A DNA stretch of 53,251 bases, from positions 1 through 53,251 of the forward strand of contig RHGE01000043.1 in NCBI GenBank assembly GCA_004296775.1. The letters run 5' to 3'. The notes under the pieces were generated by a model. The model ran no database searches and was not told the DNA's origin. It saw only the letters and a list, made by a program, of their open reading frames with translations. This document shows, one piece after another, positions 26,665 through 34,497 of the stretch; positions within the stretch are counted from its first letter, which is position 1, and each line of letters begins with the position of its first letter. This DNA is from Marinilabiliaceae bacterium JC017 (GTDB lineage Bacteria > Bacteroidota > Bacteroidia > Bacteroidales > Marinilabiliaceae). Made by a program: the position numbers and the translations under genes.

Positions 26665-27873
26665 ATGATCATACTTGTCCTTAATTGTGGTAGTTCTTCT
26701 ATAAAATTTCAGCTATTTGATCTTGAAAAGCAAGAGCAGGTTATTACAAAAGGAATAGTGGAACGCATTGGAATCAATGGTGGATGTTTGAAACGATGTG
26801 TTGCAGGAGCTACTAAAGTCCTAAAAGAGCAAGATATTCCAGATCATACAATTGGGATTCAATTAGTATTAGATTCCCTTGTAAAAGGCGAGTATCCTGT
26901 TTTAAGCGATGTTACTGAAATAAATGCTGTAGGTCACCGGGTTGTTCATGGTGCAGAAGTTTTTTCTGATAGTGTGATTATTGATGAGGCTGTTAAGGAA
27001 CAAATCATGAGTTGTTCTGATTTAGCGCCATTGCATAATCCTGCTAATTTAAAGGGAATAATGTCTCTGGAAGCCGTATTGCCGGGAGTGCCTCAAATTG
27101 CCGTATTTGATACTTCTTTTCATCAAACGATGCCTGATTATGCCTATTTGTATGGGATTCCTTATTCCTATTATGAAAAATATAAAATCAGACGTTATGG
27201 ATTTCATGGCGTAAGTCATAAATATGTGGCAGAGGAAGCTTGTCGGTTGAGCAATAAAAAGATTAAAAATTCCAAGATAATTACATGTCATTTAGGTAAT
27301 GGAGCATCCATGGCAGCTATTGAAAATGGAGTATCTGTTGATACAACCATGGGATTTACTCCTGTAGCAGGCTTAATGATGGGAACCCGTTGTGGTACAA
27401 TTGATCCTGGGATACTGCTTTATTTGGAAGAAAAGGAGCATCTGAGTATTAGTGGGATAAATAGACTTATAAACAAAGAAAGCGGGCTTCAGGGAATATC
27501 CGGTTTGTCCTCAGATATGAGAGATGTTGAAAAGGCTGCTGATGAAGGTATTTATCGTGCAGAATTAGCATTAAAGATGTATACTTATCGTATTCGAAAA
27601 TGGATTGGGGCATTTACGGCCATTATGAATGGTGTTGATTTGGTAGTATTTACTGGTGGAGTTGGAGAGAATAGATATAAGTTAAGGGAGAAAGTTTGTG
27701 AGAACTTATCCTATTTAGGAATTAAACTTGATAAAGATAAAAATATCGCGAGTTGTGGTGAAGATTCTATTATTTCTTCATCCGATTCAAGTGTATCCAT
27801 TGCTGTAATAAAGACTGATGAAGAATTGGTCATTGCCAGGGAAACACTAAAATTGATTAGAGATATTAAGTAA
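26665..27873 (+). CDS. ackA: acetate kinase, copy 1
   Basis: A 402-aa full-length acetate kinase: acetyl phosphate plus ADP to acetate plus ATP. ASKHA signature NCGSSSIKF at residues 7-15, GHRVVHG near 90, the FDTSFH segment with its catalytic Asp, the RYGFHGVSHKYV block, HLGNGAS, MGTRCGTIDPG (Arg of the transition state) and TDEELVIARET at the end are all intact. It follows pta and precedes the dehydrogenase gene by 18 bp. A paralogue of equal length lies at 28945-30162. Confidence 0.96.
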   Translation: MIILVLNCGSSSIKFQLFDLEKQEQVITKGIVERIGINGGCLKRCVAGATKVLKEQDIPDHTIGIQLVLDSLVKGEYPVLSDVTEINAVGHRVVHGAEVFSDSVIIDEAVKEQIMSCSDLAPLHNPANLKGIMSLEAVLPGVPQIAVFDTSFHQTMPDYAYLYGIPYSYYEKYKIRRYGFHGVSHKYVAEEACRLSNKKIKNSKIITCHLGNGASMAAIENGVSVDTTMGFTPVAGLMMGTRCGTIDPGILLYLEEKEHLSISGINRLINKESGLQGISGLSSDMRDVEKAADEGIYRAELALKMYTYRIRKWIGAFTAIMNGVDLVVFTGGVGENRYKLREKVCENLSYLGIKLDKDKNIASCGEDSIISSSDSSVSIAVIKTDEELVIARETLKLIRDIK

Positions 27874-27891
27874 CTTTTAATAATTAGCAAG

Positions 27892-28872
27892 ATGGCTGAA
27901 ATACTTGTTGAACCCATTGAAGCTTATGCTTTAAGTCAAAAAAAACGAGTAAAAACCCTTTTTTCAAAAATTGGGGTAATTGGATGTGGAAAAGAAGGGC
28001 AAAGTATTGCTCGTATTGCCAGTTGGCATGGTATGGAAGTGGTATTTCTTGAATTAAGTGAAGAAAAGATTGAAAATGCCCTTCTTAATATCAGTAAAGA
28101 GTTAGATGATCGAATCGAAAACTGGGGGCTTACCCAGAGTGAGAAACGAGCCATAATGGGTAGAATTAAAGGCTCATTAGATTATTGTGATCTGGCTGAT
28201 TGTGATTTCGTAATTGAAGCAATCAGAGCTGATGAGAAGACAGGAGAAAGAAGCATCGACACCCGGAAAGAGGTTTTTAGAAGAGTTGAAGAGGTGGTAG
28301 AACAAGATGCTATCATTGCAACCAATGCTACAACGATTGTAATTTCCGAGCTAGCATCAGAATTGAAGTATCGAGAACGTTGTGTTAGTTTACACTTTTT
28401 TGTGACTTCACCAGAGGCACGGATTATTGAGGTTGTCAAAGGATTATATACTTCAGATGAAGTATATAACAAGGTTTGTACATTCGTTAAGCTTATCAAC
28501 AGAGATGTCATTCCTGTTGAGGAATCAGCTGGATTGGTGAGTGTAAGGCTTTATATCACTTTGCTCAATGAAGCTTGTGCTGCTTTAATGGAAGGAGTTG
28601 CATCTATGCAGGACATTGATAAAACCATGGAAGTTGGTCTCGGTATGCGTTTTGGCCCATTCCATTCGGCAGATATCATTGGATTGGAAAAAGTAGTTAG
28701 GTGGATGGAAAATCTTTATGAAGAGTTCGGAAGTCAGAAATACAAACCATCTCCTCTTGTGAAAAGATTGGTGCGAGCCAAAAGGTTAGGTATTCAGGCG
28801 GGCGTTGGTTTTTATAGATATGATCAGGATGGAAATAAAATGGATGATCAGGATTTATTAAGGAAAATATAA
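27892..28872 (+). CDS. 3-hydroxyacyl-CoA dehydrogenase family protein with altered active site
   Basis: A 326-aa protein collinear with 3-hydroxybutyryl-CoA dehydrogenase, which reduces acetoacetyl-CoA with NAD(P)H. The Rossmann loop GVIGCGKEGQSIA is at about 28-40 (G31-x-G-x2-G36). The catalytic His-Glu pair appears kept (H168 in LHFF, E180 in IIEVVKG, 12 residues apart as in HAD enzymes). However, the Asn after HFF is V171 instead of the usual N-P, the Ser of S-N-T-S-S-L is replaced by T147, and the Asn of the V-N-R-L motif is V218 (GLVSVRLY). C-terminal domain GLGMRFGPFHSADIIGLE is normal. Loss of the two Asn suggests altered or reduced activity. Cotranscribed with the kinase genes. Confidence 0.88.
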   Translation: MAEILVEPIEAYALSQKKRVKTLFSKIGVIGCGKEGQSIARIASWHGMEVVFLELSEEKIENALLNISKELDDRIENWGLTQSEKRAIMGRIKGSLDYCDLADCDFVIEAIRADEKTGERSIDTRKEVFRRVEEVVEQDAIIATNATTIVISELASELKYRERCVSLHFFVTSPEARIIEVVKGLYTSDEVYNKVCTFVKLINRDVIPVEESAGLVSVRLYITLLNEACAALMEGVASMQDIDKTMEVGLGMRFGPFHSADIIGLEKVVRWMENLYEEFGSQKYKPSPLVKRLVRAKRLGIQAGVGFYRYDQDGNKMDDQDLLRKI

Positions 28873-28944
28873 TAGATCAATTGTTAAGATCACATTTTAT
28901 AAAGATGTAAGGTTTGATTCCAGATAATTTGTAAATCAAAGAAA

Positions 28945-30162
28945 ATGAAAATATTAGTTCTGAACTGTGGAAGTTCATCTATAAAATATCAGTTGTTTTC
29001 CATGAGCGATAGCGAATGGGATGTAATGGCAAAAGGTGTTATAGAAAAGATTGGTCTTAAAGGGTCTTTTTTAAAGCATCAAAAAGAGAGTGGAGAGAAA
29101 GTTTTGCTTGAGGGGGAAATTCTCGATCACCAAACTGGTATAGATTATATATTAGGAGTGTTAGTGAGTGAACGTCATGGCTGTATTAAAAACCTTGAGG
29201 AGATTGATGCCGTTGGTCATCGAGTAGTTCATGGAGGAGAGGAATTTAATTCAAGTGTATTCATTACACCTGAGGTTGTGACAAAGATGGAAGAATGTAT
29301 CGATTTAGCTCCTTTGCATAATCCACCAAATCTTAAAGGAATTTCAGCTATTCAGCAATTATTACCACATGTTCCGCAGGTTGGAGTTTTTGATACGGCA
29401 TACCATCAAACCATGCCAAAACATGCCTATATGTATGCGATTCCACAATCTCTTTATAAGAAGTATGGAATCAGACGGTATGGATTTCATGGAACTAGCC
29501 ACCGTTTTGTATCAAAACGAGCTTGTGAATTTTTAAATCTGGATTATAAAAGTCAAAAGATTGTTTCGTGTCATTTAGGTAATGGTGCTTCAATAGCTGC
29601 TATTAAAAACGGGGAGTCTGTTGATACCTCTATGGGATTTACTCCAATTGAAGGGCTTATAATGGGTACTCGTTGTGGTGATTTGGATGTGGGTGCGCTT
29701 ACTTATATCATGGATAAAGAAGTTATTGGTACCAGGTCAACAAGCATTCTTTTGAATAAGCATAGTGGTATGTTAGGTATCACAGGTATTTCATCTGACG
29801 CCCGGGAAATTGAAGAAGCTGCATCTAAAGGTCATGCGAATGCTCAGTTAGGCATGGAGATGTATGATTATCGCATTCGCAAATACATCGGTTCTTACGC
29901 TGCTGCTCTTGGAGGAATTGATGTACTTATTTTTACAGGTGGAATCGGTGAGAACGGAGATTTGACCCGTTCTGGTGTTTGTAAAGACTTAGAGTTTCTT
30001 GGAATTGAAATGGATGAGTCTTTAAATAAGGGAGCCAGAGGAAAAGAGTTAGTGATAAGTAAGAAAGGTGCTCCTGTTAAGGTTGTAATTATTCCTACAA
30101 ATGAAGAATTGGTTATTGCTCAGGATACAAAAGAAATTGTAGAAGCGCTGGCTAACCGGTAA
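28945..30162 (+). CDS. acetate kinase, copy 2
   Basis: A 405-aa second acetate kinase. NCGSSSIKY at 7-15, GHRVVHGGEEF, VFDTAYHQTMP, RRYGFHGTSHRFV, HLGNGASIAAI, MGTRCGDLDVGAL, FTGGIGENG and TNEELVIAQDT are all present, so it should be active. It is clearly a paralogue of 26665-27873, with the same block order but many substitutions, pointing to an old duplication. Its place directly before the phosphate-butyryltransferase genes suggests it may prefer a longer acyl phosphate such as propionyl phosphate; that is inference. Confidence 0.95.
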   Translation: MKILVLNCGSSSIKYQLFSMSDSEWDVMAKGVIEKIGLKGSFLKHQKESGEKVLLEGEILDHQTGIDYILGVLVSERHGCIKNLEEIDAVGHRVVHGGEEFNSSVFITPEVVTKMEECIDLAPLHNPPNLKGISAIQQLLPHVPQVGVFDTAYHQTMPKHAYMYAIPQSLYKKYGIRRYGFHGTSHRFVSKRACEFLNLDYKSQKIVSCHLGNGASIAAIKNGESVDTSMGFTPIEGLIMGTRCGDLDVGALTYIMDKEVIGTRSTSILLNKHSGMLGITGISSDAREIEEAASKGHANAQLGMEMYDYRIRKYIGSYAAALGGIDVLIFTGGIGENGDLTRSGVCKDLEFLGIEMDESLNKGARGKELVISKKGAPVKVVIIPTNEELVIAQDTKEIVEALANR

Positions 30163-30193
30163 TTCATAAATACTAACTTGACAAATTAAAGAA

Positions 30194-31090
30194 ATGTTTA
30201 GGAAGCTTTCAGATCTTCAGAAGATCATTGAGAAGAACAAAGTTAAGCGAAAGTTGGCTTTAGCTGTGTCACAAGATGCTCACTCATTGGATGCTGTAGC
30301 TAATGCTTATAACTCTGGTATTATTGAACCAATTTTAATTGGTTCCAGACCTGAAACTGAGAAATTAATCGCAGAAAAAGGTTTGGATTTCAGTGGTGCG
30401 ACTTTTATTCATGAAGCCAATACGGATAAAGCTGTTGAGCTGGCTGTGAAAATGGTACATGACCATAAAGCTGATATCCTCATGAAAGGGAAAGTTGCTA
30501 CACCTGTTTTGTTAAAAGGTGTGCTTAATAAAGAATGGGGATTGAGGACCGGTCGTTTATTGTCTCATTTTGCTTTGTTTGAGGTTGAAACTTACCACAA
30601 ATTAATTGCAGTCACGGATGTCGCAATGAATATTGCCCCAAACCTTAAGGATAAAATCGGGATTATAAATAATTCAGTAGACTATCTTAATAAAATGGGC
30701 ATTGCGAAACCAAAAGTTGCTGTATTAGGAGCAATTGAGATGGTAAATGAAAATATGCAGGCAACACTGGATGCAGCTCTTCTGTCTAAAATGAATCAAC
30801 GTGATCAAATAAAAAATTGTATTGTTGATGGACCTTTAGCCTTTGATAATGCTGTAAGTTTTGAAAGTGCTAAGCATAAAGGAATTAAGAGTGAAGTGGC
30901 TGGTGATACCGATTTGTTATTGATGCCTGATATTGAAGTTGGAAATGTTTTGTATAAAACTTTGGTGTTTTTTGCAAAAGCTAATGTGGCTTCAGTGATA
31001 CTTGGTGCAGCGGCTCCAATTGTGCTTACTTCACGAAGTGATTCTGAAGAATCTAAATATAATAGTATCTTATTAGCAGCATTAGGATAA
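30194..31090 (+). CDS. ptb: phosphate butyryltransferase
   Basis: A 298-aa PTA_PTB-family enzyme of Ptb length, exchanging CoA for phosphate on butyryl-CoA or branched acyl-CoA. Family blocks are canonical: DILMKGKVATPVLLKGVLN, FEVETYHKLIAVTDVAMNIA, DGPLAFDNAVS, HKGIKSEVAGDTDLLLMPD, VGNVLYKTLVFF and APIVLTSRSDS near the end. Its TAA overlaps the next ATG by one base (TAATG at 31088-31092), indicating translational coupling with the second copy. Confidence 0.94.
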   Translation: MFRKLSDLQKIIEKNKVKRKLALAVSQDAHSLDAVANAYNSGIIEPILIGSRPETEKLIAEKGLDFSGATFIHEANTDKAVELAVKMVHDHKADILMKGKVATPVLLKGVLNKEWGLRTGRLLSHFALFEVETYHKLIAVTDVAMNIAPNLKDKIGIINNSVDYLNKMGIAKPKVAVLGAIEMVNENMQATLDAALLSKMNQRDQIKNCIVDGPLAFDNAVSFESAKHKGIKSEVAGDTDLLLMPDIEVGNVLYKTLVFFAKANVASVILGAAAPIVLTSRSDSEESKYNSILLAALG

Positions 31091-32010
31091 TGAGGTTATC
31101 TTCTGCTATAAAAACATTATCAGATCTTGCCGGACGTGTAAAATCGTCCGGTAAGATTAAAAAGGTAGTGGTGGTAATGGGGCAAGATCCTAATACCCTT
31201 GAAGCCTTGAGCAAGGCTACTACTGAAGGATTTATCAGTCCAATTCTTATTGGTGATCCATCGCAAATACTTCTTCTCTTACCTGAATTTGGATTAAATA
31301 AAAATCAATGTCTGATAATTGATGAAACTAATCCTGCTAAAGCTGCGGAGTTGGGAGTAAAACTGGTTAGAGATGGTGATGGAGATATTTTGATGAAAGG
31401 ATTAATCGGGACAGATGTTTTTCTGAAAGCCGTATTAAATAAGGAATATGGATTAATGTTACCCAAAGGTGTACTCAGTTATGTGTGTGCTATCGAAATT
31501 GACAAGTACTCTAAGTTGCTTTTTATTACAGATCCGGCAGTTATTCCATTTCCTGATCTTAAGCAAAAAGCTGCTATGGCTAAATATGTCATAGAGATGG
31601 CCCACAAGTTTGGGATAGATAAACCGAAGGTTGCCTTAATGGGAGCTTCTGAAAAGATGAATGCTGGATTTCCAAATAGTGTGGATTATGCCGTTCTATG
31701 CAAGATGGCACAAAGGAAGCAATTGCCTGAGTGTATAATGGATGGTCCGATGGATTTGTTTTTGGCCTGTGATCCTCAGAGTGTTGAGATCAAAGGGATT
31801 GAAACCCCTGTAAATGGTGAGGCTGACGTCCTGCTCTTCCCTACCATCGAGGCGTGTAATCCGTTTTACAAAAGCTTGATGCTGTTTGGTGGTGGAGAAT
31901 TAGCGGGTCTTATTCAAGGAACTACCCATCCTGTGGTTGTTATGTCGCGAAGTGAAAGTGCTTTGTCCAAATATTATTGTTTGGCGATGGCATGTCTGAC
32001 ATGCGAGTGA
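31090..32010 (+). CDS. second, diverged phosphate butyryltransferase-like enzyme
   Basis: A 306-aa paralogue of the preceding gene. Order of blocks is kept (DILMKGLIGTDVFLKAVLN, LLFITDPAVIPFPDLKQKAA, DGPMDLFLACDPQS, GEADVLLFPTIEACNPFYKS, VVVMSRSESALSK), but usually strict positions differ: GN-x-L-Y-K becomes C-N-P-F-Y-K, DNAVS becomes DLFLA, and LTSR becomes VMSR. It could act on another acyl-CoA or pair with the first as a hetero-oligomer. The start overlaps the upstream stop by one base. Confidence 0.88.
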   Translation: MRLSSAIKTLSDLAGRVKSSGKIKKVVVVMGQDPNTLEALSKATTEGFISPILIGDPSQILLLLPEFGLNKNQCLIIDETNPAKAAELGVKLVRDGDGDILMKGLIGTDVFLKAVLNKEYGLMLPKGVLSYVCAIEIDKYSKLLFITDPAVIPFPDLKQKAAMAKYVIEMAHKFGIDKPKVALMGASEKMNAGFPNSVDYAVLCKMAQRKQLPECIMDGPMDLFLACDPQSVEIKGIETPVNGEADVLLFPTIEACNPFYKSLMLFGGGELAGLIQGTTHPVVVMSRSESALSKYYCLAMACLTCE

Positions 32011-32076
32011 TCGAATTTGAAACTTATATTTTAAGCAGTTATAATTATAACCCATAAATCAACAAAAAAAGGAAGC

Positions 32077-33156
32077 ATGAACAGCTGTTATAAAACTTTA
32101 GTTATCAATCCTGGTTCTACATCTACAAAGATTGCCGTTTATGATGGCGAAAAATCTATTTTTTTAAAGACGCTTCGTCATTCCTCCGAAAAAATAGATC
32201 AATTTAAATCAATTACAGATCAGTATGAGTTTAGAAAAGAAGTAATTCTTAATGAACTTATTCAAGCGGATATTAAGATTGAAGAGTTAAGTGCGGTTGT
32301 GGGCCGTGGAGGAATGGTTAAGCCTATTGAATCTGGTGTGTATGAGGTTTCGGAAGCTTTGAAAGTTGACTTGAGAAAAGGAATATCAGGTCAACATGCC
32401 AGTAATCTTGGTGGCTTAATTGCTGATGATATTGCCAAGAGTTTACCTAATGCACGGGCTTTTATAGCTGATCCGGTTGTGGTTGATGAGCTACAGGATG
32501 TGGCACGTATAAGTGGTTTGCCGCAATTGCCTAGGAAGTCTATTTTTCATGCCTTGAATCAGAAGGCTGTCGCACGTAATTTTGCCAAGACAAAAGGGAA
32601 AAAGTATGAAGATTTAAACCTGATTGTTGCACATTTAGGTGGTGGCATATCTGTTGGTGCTCATTTAAAAGGTAAAATCATTGATGTAAATAATGCGCTT
32701 GATGGTTACGGTCCTTTTTCTCCGGAAAGAGCTGGAACGCTGCCTACAGGAGCTTTGGTTGACCTTTGTTTCAGTGGAGAGTATTCTCATGAAGAGGTAC
32801 GTAAACTTCTTTGTGGTAAAGGAGGTATGGTTGCACACCTTGGTACAAATCAGGCTCATGAAGTAGAGAAAAAAGCGGCAGAAGGTGATGATAAATCACT
32901 TTTAATTCTAAATGCCATGGCTTACCAAATTGGTAAATCTATTGGTGCTTGCGCTAGTGTGTTGAAAGGAGAAGTGGATGGTATTATTATTACCGGGGGT
33001 ATAGCTTATGACAAATTACTTATTGCTTATGTGAAATCAATGGTTTCTTTTATTGCTGAAGTGGCCGTATATCCTGGTGAAGATGAAATGAAGGCTTTGG
33101 CGGAAAATGTTTTAAGTGTTTTGCGGGGTGAAATGGATGCTAAAGAATATAAATAA
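32077..33156 (+). CDS. buk: butyrate kinase
   Basis: A 359-aa ASKHA kinase of Buk length, converting butyryl (or branched-chain acyl) phosphate and ADP to the acid and ATP. Motifs: NPGSTSTKIAVYDGE at about 11-25, GRGGMVKPIESGVYEV, HASNLGGLIAD, SGLPQLPRKSIFHALNQKAV, HLGGGISVGAHLKG, ERAGTLPTGALVD and ITGGIAYDK. It closes the cluster and is followed by a strong terminator at 33181-33215. Confidence 0.95.
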   Translation: MNSCYKTLVINPGSTSTKIAVYDGEKSIFLKTLRHSSEKIDQFKSITDQYEFRKEVILNELIQADIKIEELSAVVGRGGMVKPIESGVYEVSEALKVDLRKGISGQHASNLGGLIADDIAKSLPNARAFIADPVVVDELQDVARISGLPQLPRKSIFHALNQKAVARNFAKTKGKKYEDLNLIVAHLGGGISVGAHLKGKIIDVNNALDGYGPFSPERAGTLPTGALVDLCFSGEYSHEEVRKLLCGKGGMVAHLGTNQAHEVEKKAAEGDDKSLLILNAMAYQIGKSIGACASVLKGEVDGIIITGGIAYDKLLIAYVKSMVSFIAEVAVYPGEDEMKALAENVLSVLRGEMDAKEYK

Positions 33157-33180
33157 TAACGATTCTCTTTAAGTTTTTTG

Positions 33181-33215
33181 GTTGCCGTGAGTAATATACT
33201 TGCGGCAACTTTTTT
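33181..33215 (+). terminator. intrinsic terminator of the fermentation cluster
   Basis: Thirteen-bp stem GTTGCCGTGAGTA (33181-33193) with TACTTGCGGCAAC (33197-33209, two G-U pairs), 3-nt loop, then six T. Confidence 0.9.
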
Positions 33216-33246
33216 ATTATCTTGTCGACAAATCTGATAGAACGAT

Positions 33247-34497
33247 ATGGAAGGCTTAAGTGCATATCATTTGGTGATTGGCGCATCCGATGTAATTATT
33301 TTTTCTTATTTATTTGGAATAATATCCAGGAAAACGAACATTCCATCAGTGTTAATGCTGTTAGCTTTAGGTTATGGAACGCAACTTGTTTTTAATATTT
33401 CTCCAACTAAAGTAGATTGGTTGTTTCCATTAGAGATACTGGGTATTATAGGGCTGATACTTATTATACTTGAGGCTGCATTGGATTTGGAGTTGAGATC
33501 GAGTAAGATAAAACTTATTCGGGTATCTACAATAATCGCGTTAATTTCATTGTTTGGGAATACCTTTTTTTTGGCTGCAGGAATAAAATATTTCATAGGT
33601 AATATGGATTGGATTACTGCTATTGTTTATGCGATTCCATTATCAATTACCAGTAGTGCGATTGTAATTCCCAGTGTAATTCATTTGGAGAATGAAAAGA
33701 AGGAATTTCTTATTTATGAGAGTACGATATCCGATATTCTAGGGATCATGTTTTTTTAATTGTTAGTAGTAAATATTGATTCAAACAATATGACTTTGAT
33801 TGGAATTAATGTGCTTTCAAATGTTATTGGAACGGTTGTGCTTTCACTGGTCATTTCTTATGCCATGATTCTTTTTTTTCAAAAGATAAGATCAGCGGTG
33901 AAACTGTTTCTGTTTTTTGCAGTATTAGTTCTTTTATATGCAACTGGTAAAATATTTCATTTATCCTCATTATTAATGATTCTTATTTTTGGCTTAGTAT
34001 TAGAGAACAGACAATTGTTTTTTATCGGTTTTCTGAAGAAACATCTGGATGAGGTAAATGTGAGTAGGATTCTTATAGACTTTAAGCTTTTAACACGTGA
34101 AAGTGCTTTTGTGGTGCGTACATTTTTCTTTTTTGTTCTTGGTATGTCAATAACGCTTGCAGGAGTTTTAAAACCTGCCATTTTAGGGCTTACGGCCTAT
34201 TTTTTAATAGGATTAATTGGCCTTAGGTTTGTTATTCTTAAGTTTTTCCTGAAAAAAAATATTTTTCCACAATTGTTTATTGCTCCACGTGGATTAATTT
34301 CAATTTTATTATTTTTTTCTATTCCTAAAGAATTTCAGTTAAGTGATTTTGAGGTTGGTATATTATTGTTGTCCATAATCACAACAAGTATCTTAATGGC
34401 TTGGTCCCTTGTGCATGAAAGATTAGGGAAAATGGGAAGGTTGAAACAATATATTAAGATTAAAAAAACTTTTAAAAAGGATTTAAATAGGGTTGCA
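33247..34497 (+). pseudogene. cation:proton antiporter interrupted by an in-frame stop and lacking its own terminal stop
   Basis: Read through, this is a ~417-aa membrane protein with about 11-12 hydrophobic segments. ILEAALDLELR, PLSITSSAIVIPSV and ESTISDILGIMFF match the core of monovalent cation/proton antiporters (CPA type) of Bacteroidota. A single TAA at 33757-33759 stops the first half after 170 aa. Reading resumes in the same frame (33760 on), so this is a nonsense change and not a frameshift; an ATG at 33790 could restart the second half. The second half (residues to about VHERLGKMGRLKQYIKIKKT, then FKKDLNRVA) has no stop of its own and continues in frame into the protease start at 34498. 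The two events together suggest a degrading gene, though a sequencing error at 33757 is possible. Confidence 0.75.

Noticed and set aside
33750-33760. Programmed frameshift at the T-run before the antiporter stop
   Set aside because: The frame is the same before and after the TAA, so a slip by one base would not restore the downstream antiporter reading.
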